A DNA stretch of 6,034 nucleotides. Origin: Salaquimonas sp. (GTDB lineage Bacteria; Pseudomonadota; Alphaproteobacteria; Rhizobiales; Rhizobiaceae). Below the pieces are notes generated by a model. It ran no database searches and was not told the origin of the DNA. It saw nothing but the letters and a program-made list of their open reading frames with translations. How positions within the stretch are numbered: position 1 is the stretch's first letter; every line of letters starts with the position of its first letter. Location of the stretch: contig JAHEHW010000123.1 in the NCBI GenBank assembly GCA_024639745.1, positions 1-6,034 of the forward strand, read 5' to 3'. The position numbers and the translations under genes are program-made. Shown one piece after another: positions 1-6,034 of this stretch.

Positions 1-42
1 CTTGATGAGCATGCCGGAACGCTTCGGTTTTTGCGTAGGCAT
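1..42 (-). CDS. N-terminal fragment of a minus-strand protein, unidentified
   Basis: Reading leftward from an ATG at 42, the frame is open to the window edge and gives MPTQKPKRSGMLIK (14 codons). A GGGGA Shine-Dalgarno sequence lies 6 bases upstream of this ATG (minus strand, around 49-53). A second in-frame ATG at 48 is too close to that site to be used well, so I chose 42. The segment is rich in Lys/Arg and then turns hydrophobic, which would suit a membrane or exported protein, but 14 residues cannot identify a family. The gene is divergent from the GST gene, with about 56 bases between the two starts. Evidence is only an open frame plus a well-placed ribosome site, so this is tentative. 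Confidence 0.4.
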   Translation of the reverse strand, partial: MPTQKPKRSGMLIK

Positions 43-98
43 CGTCATTCCCCTTTCGTTTAGGTTTCTGTAATGGTCATCTAGGGGAAGGGCGCCGC

Positions 99-803
99 AT
101 GTCGACTTCACAACCGCGTGAGACTTTGGTAGCCCCGAACGTCACGAGGATTCCGAATGCACTCATGAAACTCTATATTGGTAACAAGAACTACTCCTCT
201 TGGTCGTTCCGGCCATGGATTGCGATGTCCCATTTCGGTGTCGAATTCGAAGAAATCCTGATCCCGTTCAACGACGATGCTGGCAATCCGGAATTTCGGG
301 AGTTTTCGCCGACCGGCAAGGTGCCAACGCTCGTCGATGGCGATCTGACCGTCTGGGAATCGCTTGCAATCCTCGAATATCTGGCCGATCGCTTTCCAGA
401 AAACGTTTTCTGGCCGCAAGATATCAAGTCAAGGGCGCTTGCCCGCGCCGCGGCCCACGAAATGCATGGCGGATTCTCTTCCTTGCGCTCTGAGTGCCCG
501 ATGAATATCCGGCGGACGATTCGCGCGATCCCCGTCAGCGATGGTGTCAGACGGGATGTGGAAAGAGTGGAGGCCTTGTGGTCGGATTGTCTGGAGCGCT
601 CCGGAGGCCCTTTTCTGTTCGGCGATTTTTCTATCGCGGACGCCATGTTCGCGCCCGTCGTCAACCGGCTCGAAATCTACGATCTCTCCGGTCATTCAGC
701 GGTCGCTGCCTATTCGGAGACGATGAAAGGGCTGGATGCCTGGAAACGATGGGAAAAGGCTGCGCGCGAAGAATCGTGGATCGTGCCGGCCGACGAAGCC
801 TGA
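99..803 (+). CDS. Glutathione S-transferase family protein
   Basis: Predicted cytosolic glutathione S-transferase, which would conjugate glutathione to electrophiles or act as a thiol-dependent isomerase or reductase; the substrate is unknown. The thioredoxin-like N domain begins at residue 23 with MKLYIGNKNYSSWSFRPW. Ser33/Ser34 of the SSW motif are the candidate catalytic serines. The glutathione site follows: Val75-Pro76 (the cis-proline) in GKVPTLVDGD and Glu87-Ser88 in WESLAILEYLADRFPE. Residues from about 110 onward form the all-helical C domain. From the ATG at 99 the protein has 234 residues, about 22 more than the usual family start, which matches the internal ATG at 165 (212 residues). 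The first ATG has the better ribosome site (AGGGGAAGG about 7 bases upstream); the internal one has only AGGA some 14 bases away. The gene converges on bpt/ate with 4 bases between the stops and no terminator with a T-run. The family is certain, the exact start is not. Confidence 0.92.
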   Translation: MSTSQPRETLVAPNVTRIPNALMKLYIGNKNYSSWSFRPWIAMSHFGVEFEEILIPFNDDAGNPEFREFSPTGKVPTLVDGDLTVWESLAILEYLADRFPENVFWPQDIKSRALARAAAHEMHGGFSSLRSECPMNIRRTIRAIPVSDGVRRDVERVEALWSDCLERSGGPFLFGDFSIADAMFAPVVNRLEIYDLSGHSAVAAYSETMKGLDAWKRWEKAAREESWIVPADEA

Positions 804-807
804 GCGG

Positions 808-1560
808 TCACTCCTCGGTGGAGACTTCCCACCCGCTCATGGTCAAATGTTCTTGCGGCTTGAAGCGCGTCTTGTAGCTCATCTTCGGTGAGCCCTTCAC
901 CCAGTAGCCAAGATAGACATAGGGCAGGCCCATTTTCCGGGCCCGCTCGATATGGTCGAGGATCATATAGGTGCCGAGGCCGCGCGAATGCTCAAACGGG
1001 TCGAAGAAGCTGTAGACCATGGACAGGCCGTTACCCAGTATGTCGGTCAGTGCCGCTGCCACAAGCGGGCCGTCGCCCCGCCCGGTAATTCCGCTGTCGG
1101 GACCACGCAGGCGATACTCGATCATCATGGTTTTGACATGGGTGTCCTCGACCATCATCGCGTAGTCGAGTGATGTCATATCGATCATGCCGCCATCCCA
1201 GTGGCGCGCGTCGAGATAGCCGCGGAACAGCGAGAACTGTTCGGAACTCGGTGCGGGTGGAAATTCTTCTCCAATGAGATCCGCATTGCGCGACATGAGT
1301 CGCTTCATGTTGCGGCTGGGCGTGAACTGATCCACGACGACGCGGGTCGAGACGCAGGCCCTGCATCCTTCGCAGGCCGGGCGGTAGGCGATGTTCTGCG
1401 ATCGGCGGAAACCGCCATGGGTTAGCATGTCATTGATCTGCGGCGCCTTTTCCCCAACCAAATGGGTAAATACCTTGCGCTCCTGCCGTCCGGGCAAATA
1501 GGGACAAGGCTGTTGAGCGGTCAGATAAAACTGGGGGGTATCGAGTGAATGCTTCGTCAT
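808..1560 (-). CDS. bpt: Aspartate/glutamate leucyltransferase (Bpt/Ate, arginyl-tRNA-protein transferase family)
   Basis: Transfers an amino acid from aminoacyl-tRNA (leucine in the Bpt type, arginine in the Ate type) to proteins with N-terminal Asp or Glu, making them N-degrons for ClpS/ClpAP; cytosolic. The protein has 250 residues, the normal family length. Family landmarks are C19-P-Y-L-P-G-R near the N-terminus, the C63-x-x-C66-x-x-C69 cluster after [12 protein letters not shown], the GNAT-fold region with [19 protein letters not shown] around 180-198, and [16 protein letters not shown] near the C-terminus. The four cysteines correspond to those linked to metal or Fe-S binding in ATE proteins. 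The frame stays open another 204 codons upstream, but that stretch is permease sequence in another frame. The true start is the ATG at 1560, which shares ATGA with the permease stop and has no clear ribosome site of its own, so translation is probably coupled. The leucine/arginine choice cannot be read from sequence by eye. Confidence 0.95.
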   Translation of the reverse strand: MTKHSLDTPQFYLTAQQPCPYLPGRQERKVFTHLVGEKAPQINDMLTHGGFRRSQNIAYRPACEGCRACVSTRVVVDQFTPSRNMKRLMSRNADLIGEEFPPAPSSEQFSLFRGYLDARHWDGGMIDMTSLDYAMMVEDTHVKTMMIEYRLRGPDSGITGRGDGPLVAAALTDILGNGLSMVYSFFDPFEHSRGLGTYMILDHIERARKMGLPYVYLGYWVKGSPKMSYKTRFKPQEHLTMSGWEVSTEE

Positions 1561-3377
1561 AAGCCGTAATACCAAGGACCAATCAGAGAGTAGGTTAGCC
1601 AGATTAAAATGACAAGCGGTGTACCGGCCTTGATGAAGTCTGCGAAACGGTAGTGTCCCGGCCCCATGACAAGCAGGTTGGTCTGGTAGCCGACGGGCGT
1701 TGCGAAAGAGCAATTCGCAGCGAAGATGACACAAACCACGAAGGCGATCGGCGGCACCCCGAGACTGACCGCGACCTGAACCGCGATCGGGGTAAATAGG
1801 ACAGCCGTCGCGTTGTTCGAGAGGAAATTCGTCATGATCGCCGTCGCGATGAAAAAGACGGATAGAAGTATGCCCGGCGGTTGGTCCCGGAATGTGTCTA
1901 CGATGCTGTTTGCGATAAATGCGGCACCGCCCGTTTTTTCGAGGCCCGTAGCCATCGCCAGCGCAGCGCCCACTAGCATGAAGATGCGCCCGTCGAAGGA
2001 ACGCGCGGCCTGACGGACATTGAGACAGCCGGAGCCTATCATTGCGAGAACGCCCAACAGCGATGCAACCATGATCGGCAGCAAGCCGCTTGCCGCGAGG
2101 AATACGGTCAGCCCGAATATGGAAATTGCCCGCCAGGCAAATCGTCTGACGGGCACGGCGGCAGCGGACCATTCAAGTAGCAGGAGATCGTGGCTGGCGC
2201 GCACGCGGCTGAGGGCTTCGAAAGGTCCGCCGACCAGAAGCGTATCGCCGGGCTCGAGACGGATTTCCCGAAACTCCTTGTGTTGCATCCGGCTCTTTCG
2301 CTGAACCCCCATGACGACGACGCCTTCGATAAAGCGGATATTGGCGCCCTGTATTGTCCGGCCGACATATCGCGACCCGGGAGAAACGACAGCCTCGGCC
2401 AGGTGGAAATCCGATGCGATTTCCTTTTCCGTACTTGGCTCTTCGTCCTTCGGATGCGAAGGAACATTGGCGGAGCCGGTAGAGAGCGCCTTGGTCAACG
2501 CGTCGCGGGTCGCAGCGACGATCACGGTGTCGCCAACCGACAGCGAGATGTCTTCGAAAGGGGGAGGGATCGGGACATCCCGGCGAACCACCATCAGAAC
2601 GGTCATATTGGAAAGTTGCGGGAACAAGCCGAGTCTTGATTCCATACCTAGCAGCGGATGATTGGCCGTGATCTCAATTTGCGAAACGAATTGCCGGCCC
2701 GAACTCACCTTCAGCTTATCGGCCATTCCGGGGCGCTGCTTCAGGATGAGCGGCATCACGAAAATGATGTACAGCGCCCCCACAACTGCCAGGATCAGGC
2801 CGGGCACGGTGAACTCGAAAAAGCCGATGGGCACACCTTCGCGAAGCGCGACATCGGCAACAAGAAGATTGGTCGAAGACCCGATCAAGGTCGTCATTCC
2901 GCCCAGAATGCAGATATAGGAAAGCGGCATCAGGCCTTTGGCGGCATCAAAATTTCGCTGCGCGGCGATCGCGGTAAGAATCGGTATGAACATGACCACG
3001 ACAGGGGTGTTGTTCAGAAAAGCCGAGATCGCAGCGGCTGCGCCCAGTAGCGTCACGAGTGTACGCTTGATACCATTGCCGCTTATTCTTGCGAGATAAC
3101 GTGTCGGCGCATCCAGCGCATCGGTATTGAAAAGCGCCTGACCGATCATCAGCAGGCAAAGCACAGTCACCAGTGCCGGATTGGCAAAACCCTCCACAAG
3201 TTCGCCTGCCGAGAGATCGACAACCTCATCGGGGATAATCGAAAAAACCAGAACGAATGCTGCAATCGTCCCGAGCGAAACGAACTCGATAGACCAACGA
3301 TCGATTGCGAATGCGACAACTGCAAGAACAATGATCGCAAATGTCGCGATCATTGCGATCATGTCTGCTGACAACAA
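1557..3377 (-). CDS. SLC13/DASS family permease with two central TrkA-C (RCK-C) domains
   Basis: Inner-membrane anion permease of the divalent anion:sodium symporter type, 606 residues. The N-terminal membrane half (about 1-215) contains [13 protein letters not shown] (120-131) and the helix-loop [14 protein letters not shown] (159-172). Two soluble TrkA-C-like domains follow, about 225-300 and 320-400, joined by a charged linker (DEEPSTEKE, 311-319). The second membrane half (about 412-606) has [14 protein letters not shown] (517-530) and [13 protein letters not shown] (558-570). The paired SxTN and SNNAT loops match the Ser-Asn-Thr motifs that bind sodium and substrate in this family. Relatives carrying TrkA-C domains include sulfate transporters; the substrate here is not known. 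The start is a TTG at 3377, with GGGGGA 8 bases upstream and an in-frame TAA just beyond. An ATG at 3362 is in frame but has no ribosome site. It follows the RDD gene by 98 bases, which hold no recognisable gene or terminator, and overlaps bpt by 4 bases. Confidence 0.93.
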   Translation of the reverse strand: MLSADMIAMIATFAIIVLAVVAFAIDRWSIEFVSLGTIAAFVLVFSIIPDEVVDLSAGELVEGFANPALVTVLCLLMIGQALFNTDALDAPTRYLARISGNGIKRTLVTLLGAAAAISAFLNNTPVVVMFIPILTAIAAQRNFDAAKGLMPLSYICILGGMTTLIGSSTNLLVADVALREGVPIGFFEFTVPGLILAVVGALYIIFVMPLILKQRPGMADKLKVSSGRQFVSQIEITANHPLLGMESRLGLFPQLSNMTVLMVVRRDVPIPPPFEDISLSVGDTVIVAATRDALTKALSTGSANVPSHPKDEEPSTEKEIASDFHLAEAVVSPGSRYVGRTIQGANIRFIEGVVVMGVQRKSRMQHKEFREIRLEPGDTLLVGGPFEALSRVRASHDLLLLEWSAAAVPVRRFAWRAISIFGLTVFLAASGLLPIMVASLLGVLAMIGSGCLNVRQAARSFDGRIFMLVGAALAMATGLEKTGGAAFIANSIVDTFRDQPPGILLSVFFIATAIMTNFLSNNATAVLFTPIAVQVAVSLGVPPIAFVVCVIFAANCSFATPVGYQTNLLVMGPGHYRFADFIKAGTPLVILIWLTYSLIGPWYYGL

Positions 3378-3475
3378 GAAAAACGTCCCCCGCCGCTTTT
3401 AGTCCAAGCCGCCACTTCAACATCATCGCGGCAAAATTCAAGGAAAGAATTTCCAGTCCGGGAATTGTCTGGAGA

Positions 3476-3943
3476 TCAAATATCCGAGCGGAGCACCACT
3501 GTGCCCAGAAGAAGGTCCTGCAGAAGGCGCTTTTCCGGCGCGAAGAGGGAAATACCCAAAAGGACTGGTGTAAGCACGATATGGAGCACCCAAAACAATA
3601 CGCCATGAACCACGGCCAGGAAAGGATCTACGGGCGCCCCGTCCAGTCGTTCAATACGGATAGCGAAAAATCGCATTCCTGGGGTAGCCTGGTAAGGCCC
3701 TCCCATGGTGAGGCCGACATAAGCCATCGCCACGAGTGGCGCGAGGAACAGGTAAAGCAGCCAACCGAGGCCAAGCGTTAGGATGCCCAGAAAAAAGACA
3801 ACGACACCAGCTACAAGGGCCAATATGGCCACAATCAGATAATCAATTAGGAAGGCAAGCACACGGCGCGTGCGTACGCCTTCAAGACGCGCAAGATGGT
3901 CCTGATTTATCCGCTGTCCGTAAGCAACCCACTGTTGTTCCAT
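3476..3943 (-). CDS. RDD family small integral membrane protein
   Basis: 155-residue membrane protein of the RDD family, whose biochemical role is mostly unknown (transport or ion exchange has been suggested for some members). The naming residues are visible: Arg26-Arg27 and Asp34 in RRVLAFLIDY at the start of the first membrane helix, TPGMRFFAIRI (87-97) in the central loop, and the late Asp143 in LLQDLLLGTVVLR. Hydrophobic segments lie at about 28-52, 55-80 and 107-134. The ATG at 3943 has GGAG 7 bases upstream. In rhizobia an RDD gene commonly sits near the bpt/ate gene (from memory), which fits its place here; in this window the permease lies between them. msrB ends 56 bases upstream on the same strand, so co-transcription is likely. 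A hairpin covers the ribosome site and start codon. Confidence 0.88.
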   Translation of the reverse strand: MEQQWVAYGQRINQDHLARLEGVRTRRVLAFLIDYLIVAILALVAGVVVFFLGILTLGLGWLLYLFLAPLVAMAYVGLTMGGPYQATPGMRFFAIRIERLDGAPVDPFLAVVHGVLFWVLHIVLTPVLLGISLFAPEKRLLQDLLLGTVVLRSDI

Positions 3944-3969
3944 GTCAAATCTCCTATCAGCATGACATG
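3941..3969 (-). promoter_or_regulatory. Hairpin over the RDD ribosome-binding site and start codon
   Basis: On the minus strand CATGTCA and TGACATG form a perfect 7-base-pair stem around a 15-base loop. The GGAG Shine-Dalgarno sequence lies in the loop and the ATG start codon is the last three bases of the 3' arm. Folding would hide the start codon while showing the ribosome site. The complementarity is seen directly; any role in translational control is inference, and a 7-bp stem with a large loop is only moderately stable. Confidence 0.4.
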
Positions 3970-3999
3970 GGAACAGCAGCTTCGTCTTTCAAGAAGGCC

Positions 4000-4506
4000 T
4001 TAGCCGGTAGACTCGCTTGAGGGGTTGAACTTAAGCGCCACGCCGTTGATGCAGTGGCGTTTACCCGTCGGCGGAGGACCATCGTCAAAGATATGGCCGA
4101 GATGTCCGCCGCAGCGCCGGCAATGCACTTCAGTGCGGACCATGAAGAAGGACCGGTCTTGTTTAGTACTCACCGCATTGTCGAGCGCGGCATAAAAGCT
4201 TGGCCATCCCGTACCGCTGTCGAATTTCGTTTCCGAGGAATAAAGGGGCAGGTCACAACCAGCGCAGTTGAAGGTGCCCATGCGCTTCTCATCCAGCAGC
4301 GGGCTGGTATAGGCGCGTTCGGTCGCCTCTTCGCGCAGGACGGCATATTCCATCTCAGTCAGCTTCGCGCGCCACTCGGCTTCGGTTTTCTGGATTTCGA
4401 ATTTACCCGACGCGGCATTTCCGCTTGTCCGCATGAACAGCCAGGCAGCTGTTCCGGTTGCCAGCGTGCCGGCGAGGGAAGTAGTGATAAACCGTCTGCG
4501 GTTCAT
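4000..4506 (-). CDS. msrB: Exported peptide-methionine (R)-S-oxide reductase MsrB, Tat signal
   Basis: Reduces methionine-R-sulfoxide in proteins back to methionine; 168 residues. The N-terminus MNRRRFITTSLAG has the twin-arginine pattern R-R-x-F-I and then a hydrophobic stretch (to about 25), so the enzyme is probably sent folded through Tat to the periplasm or tethered to the membrane. The MsrB domain spans about 40-163. It has zinc ligands C81-x-x-C84 and C129-x-x-C132, GWPSF (100-104), HLGHIFDDGP and the catalytic Cys152 in RHCINGVAL. These are the only five cysteines: the position before GWPSF, which holds the resolving Cys in many homologues (SGCGWPSF), is Thr99. The enzyme is therefore likely a 1-Cys type, or depends directly on an external reductant. 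The ATG at 4506 has GGAG 7 bases upstream. It is the first gene of the minus-strand block, just after the terminator that ends the FAS1 pair. Confidence 0.94.
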   Translation of the reverse strand: MNRRRFITTSLAGTLATGTAAWLFMRTSGNAASGKFEIQKTEAEWRAKLTEMEYAVLREEATERAYTSPLLDEKRMGTFNCAGCDLPLYSSETKFDSGTGWPSFYAALDNAVSTKQDRSFFMVRTEVHCRRCGGHLGHIFDDGPPPTGKRHCINGVALKFNPSSESTG

Positions 4507-4524
4507 AGAGCATCTCCTACGAAT

Positions 4525-4553
4525 TTTAAAATAGATTGACTATATCATAGCAA
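4525..4553 (-). promoter_or_regulatory. Possible sigma70-type promoter for msrB (weak)
   Basis: The stretch between the FAS1 terminator and msrB is clearly AT-rich. On the minus strand TTGCTA (4553-4548) and TTTAAA (4530-4525) are 17 bases apart, each matching 4 of 6 consensus positions. A start about 7 bases downstream would leave only a very short leader before the ribosome site. A promoter is expected here because a terminator lies directly upstream, but the exact boxes are uncertain. Confidence 0.25.
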
Positions 4554-4588
4554 AAAATGTGCGCGGGCATTTCAATCCCGCGCACATT
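4551..4588 (-). terminator. Factor-independent terminator after the FAS1 genes
   Basis: The arms AATGTGCGCGGG (4556-4567) and CCCGCGCACATT (4577-4588) form a perfect 12-base-pair, GC-rich stem with a 9-base loop. On the minus strand the stem runs directly into a six-T tract (4557-4552). There is no T-run on the plus side, so it acts on minus-strand transcription. It begins 19 bases after the restored stop codon of the downstream FAS1 gene and separates that unit from msrB. Confidence 0.9.
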
Positions 4589-4606
4589 CACGTGAGTATC
4601 CGCGTT

Positions 4607-5162
4607 CTATTTGGGCAAAAATAGCTTGTTGACTACTTGCACGACATCATTTGTCTGCCCGACATCCGGATTGGTTATGAACGCGGTGCAGCCGCTTTCA
4701 TCGGTGATTGTGATAGCAAGTCCCAGCTGTTTGGCGGTCAACTGGTCCCCCGCTGACCGTTTGGAACGAATAGCTGCCGCCGTTTTCTTTGACAGCGGAG
4801 CACAAGTCCGCCGTGGTGATATCCCCGGAGATGAAATCTGCCGTCAGCACCTTGGTCAACTGCCCTTTGTTTTCGGGTTTTAGCAGCGTCTCGACGGTGC
4901 CGTCCGGCATTTGCGAGAAGGCAAAATTAATCGGCGCAAACACGGTAAGCGGATCGGGACTGGCAAGTGTGTCCACGAGACCGGTAGCCTTAACCGCTGC
5001 CACGAGGGTCGTCAGACTGGGTGTGTTTACCGCATTGGCTGCGATCGGCTTGTCCGAATAAATGGCTGCACCGCCAACGAAACTGACTCCGGCATGCGCA
5101 ACGGCGGTTGACGCTGCAAGCGTGAGCGCTTCGACCCCGGATTTGCGGAGTTTGGAAGACAT
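4607..5162 (-). pseudogene. Fasciclin (FAS1) domain secreted protein, frameshifted (downstream copy)
   Basis: Would encode a secreted or surface FAS1-domain protein, a fold linked to adhesion (rhizobial Nex18 is a relative by type, not shown orthologous). The ATG at 5162 has AAGGA upstream. An N-terminal signal-like stretch ends near AVAHA (residue 24). GGAAIYSDKPIAANAVN, LTTLVAAVKATGLVDT and TVFAPINFAF (the FAS1 H1 motif) follow. The open frame stops after 154 residues at 4698, and its last ~15 residues are not FAS1-like. At the G run at 4751-4747 one base is extra. Removing it restores QLTAKQLGLAITITDESG and then the H2-like NDVVQVVNKLFLPK, ending at TAG (4609-4607), 184 residues in all. 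Either a real +1 frameshift removing about 45 C-terminal residues, or a homopolymer sequencing error. Family certain, status as a true pseudogene less so. Confidence 0.85.
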
Positions 5163-5229
5163 TGGGATTCCTTTGATTTAATGACTGGATTTGCCGCCGG
5201 CTCTTATCGCGGGCGGCGCAGTGAGTCGC

Positions 5230-5797
5230 TTATTTCGGGAGCAGGACTTTGCCGACCGAATGGATGATGCCGTTCGACTGCATCACGTTGGCAATCTCCA
5301 CTTTCCCCGGCAGGGCCGCTTTCGTCGTAGATCCATACGTCGTTACCGACCAGATCGGCCGTCAGTGCGTCTCCGCTGACGGTCTGCATGTTGTAGCGGC
5401 TGCCATGGGCCTTAGCGTTTTTGATCATGTCCTCAGTACTGAGTTTTCCGACGATGACATGCGCGGTGAGTATTTACGTCAGCTGGTCCTTGTTTTCAGG
5501 CTTGAGCAGGCTCTCTACCGTGCCTTCGGGCAACATGCCGAACGCCGCATTCGTCGGTGCGAAAACCGTGAATGGCCTTTCGGAATTGACAGTGTCGACA
5601 AGGCCGACCGCCTTCACAGCTGCAACCAGCGTAGTGTGATCTGCGGAGTTGACGGCATGCTCAACGATGGTTTTTTCTGGCGACATCAGTGCGCCACCCG
5701 CCATCCGATTGCTCGCATAGCTCACAACAAAAGCTGGTATCGAGAGCGCAGCAGTGCCGGACAGAATGGTTACCGCAGCAAGAGCGGTTTTCAACAT
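5230..5797 (-). pseudogene. Fasciclin (FAS1) domain secreted protein, nonsense plus frameshift (upstream copy)
   Basis: Paralogue of the FAS1 gene 67 bases downstream. The readable N-terminal part (107 residues from the ATG at 5797) has a hydrophobic signal sequence (about 1-27), GGALMSPEKTIVEHAVN, HTTLVAAVKAVGLVDT and TVFAPTNAAF (H1). After KPENKDQLT an in-frame TAA (5476-5474) replaces the Lys codon expected from the paralogue's QLTKVLT. Beyond it the same frame continues with ILTAHVIVGKLSTEDM, MQTVSGDALTADLV and WIYDESG. A one-base excess in the G run at 5308-5305 then shifts the frame. Correcting it gives KVEIANVMQSNGIIHSVG and KVLLPK, ending at TAA (5232-5230). So there are two independent lesions, one a substitution. 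The ATG at 5797 has no well-spaced ribosome site; an ATG at 5808 does, but is out of frame (see findings). Probably co-transcribed with the downstream copy, since no terminator lies between them. Confidence 0.85.
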
Positions 5798-5806
5798 TTT
5801 GAAAAC
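5787..5806. repeat. Inverted repeat spanning the upstream FAS1 start codon
   Basis: GTTTTCA (5787-5793) and TGAAAAC (5800-5806) are perfect inverted repeats around a 6-base loop. On the minus-strand transcript the ATG at 5797 lies in the loop. It is A/T-rich and short, so it may be chance. Confidence 0.35.
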
Positions 5807-5808
5807 AT

Positions 5809-6034
5809 TCTTTTTTTCCTGTGTTAAGCACCTTTCCGGCGCCTGTTTCAGATGGCGTCATGGAGACGCCCGCGCGACGATCATTACCGCACTCGCCAGC
5901 TTTACGGAGGGAAGGGGGAAGGTAGTTTCGCCAAATCGAACACGAATGTTTCACGACTTCGTGAAGTAGCCTTGAAACATCAAGCCCGTCTGAAGATGCG
6001 CGCTTTGAGGATGGTTTCTATTCGTGGCTTGTGC
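5809..6034. other. No gene recognised; likely upstream region of the FAS1 pair
   Basis: Apart from the dyad sequences I see no supported gene. One minus-strand frame is open from the right edge to a TGA near 5953 (about 27 codons, ending MFQGYFTKS); it could be the tail of a gene beyond the window but has no recognisable family. No convincing -35/-10 pair or GGAAC-type ECF promoter was found. Confidence 0.4.
5946..5984. repeat. Nested dyad symmetries, possible operator
   Basis: TTCACGA-CT-TCGTGAA (5950-5965) is a perfect 16-base palindrome with a 2-base centre. It overlaps a wider inverted repeat, ATGTTTCA (5946-5953) with TGAAACAT (5973-5980), and a third dyad, CTTGA-AACA-TCAAG (5971-5984). 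The first two share TTCA, so as RNA they would be mutually exclusive folds. The site is about 140-190 bases upstream of the upstream FAS1 start. No T-run follows on either strand, so an operator is more likely than a terminator; function is inferred. Confidence 0.45.

Noticed and set aside
801..839. Factor-independent terminator between GST and bpt
   Set aside because: The stem is interrupted by large unpaired stretches and no T-run follows on either strand.
808..2172. A 454-residue open frame that would make bpt/ate a fusion protein
   Set aside because: The extra 204 N-terminal residues lie inside the permease gene in another frame and resemble nothing; the normal Bpt start [10 protein letters not shown] is at 1560.
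2190..2639. Plus-strand open frames opposite the permease
   Set aside because: Composition-driven shadows of a well-supported 606-residue gene; no motif or ribosome site supports them.
4607..5162. Programmed +1 frameshifting as the explanation of the FAS1 break
   Set aside because: There is no slippery heptamer or stimulatory structure that I can see, and the paralogue carries a plain nonsense codon as well, so decay or sequence error is simpler.
5163..5229. Terminator between the two FAS1 genes (GCCGCC/GGCGGC hairpin)
   Set aside because: Only a 6-bp stem with a 13-base loop and no T-tract on either strand; read-through is more likely.
5249..5827. 192-residue plus-strand open frame opposite the upstream FAS1 gene
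   Set aside because: It is the antisense shadow of the FAS1 sequence, with no ribosome site or recognisable domain; the minus strand gives clear FAS1 homology.

Overview
The window looks like ordinary chromosomal DNA of an alphaproteobacterium, most likely from the Rhizobiales. This rests on protein resemblance recognised from memory: the Asp/Glu leucyl/arginyl-transferase with an RDD protein close by, and fasciclin proteins of the rhizobial type. I see no tRNA, rRNA, CRISPR array, insertion sequence, prophage or plasmid function.

Layout, left to right. Positions 1-42 hold the first 14 codons of a minus-strand gene that leaves the window. A glutathione S-transferase (99-803, plus) runs head-on into a four-gene minus-strand block, with only 4 bases between the two stop codons. 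In transcription order the block is: an exported methionine-R-sulfoxide reductase MsrB (4506-4000), a small RDD membrane protein (3943-3476), a 606-residue SLC13/DASS permease with two central TrkA-C-like domains (3377-1557), and the N-end-rule leucyl/arginyl-transferase Bpt/Ate (1560-808), whose ATG overlaps the permease stop. A strong factor-independent terminator (4551-4588) separates this block from the region upstream.

That upstream region (4607-5808) carries two tandem minus-strand genes for secreted fasciclin (FAS1) domain proteins. Both are broken. The downstream copy has a single +1 frameshift in a G run. The upstream copy has an in-frame TAA plus a +1 frameshift, and probably a third indel at its start codon. 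Past each lesion the sequence still reads as good FAS1 C-terminus in another frame, so decay is recent or the sequence has errors. The last ~225 bases (5809-6034) hold no gene I can support, but do contain nested dyad-symmetric sequences.

The genes do not form one obvious pathway. MsrB (repair of oxidised methionine outside the cytoplasm) and the GST fit oxidative or electrophile stress, Bpt/Ate marks proteins for degradation, and the permease imports an unknown anion. I found no convincing new biological system. The points most worth a second look are the paired decay of the FAS1 genes, an MsrB with no resolving cysteine, and a hairpin over the RDD start site.
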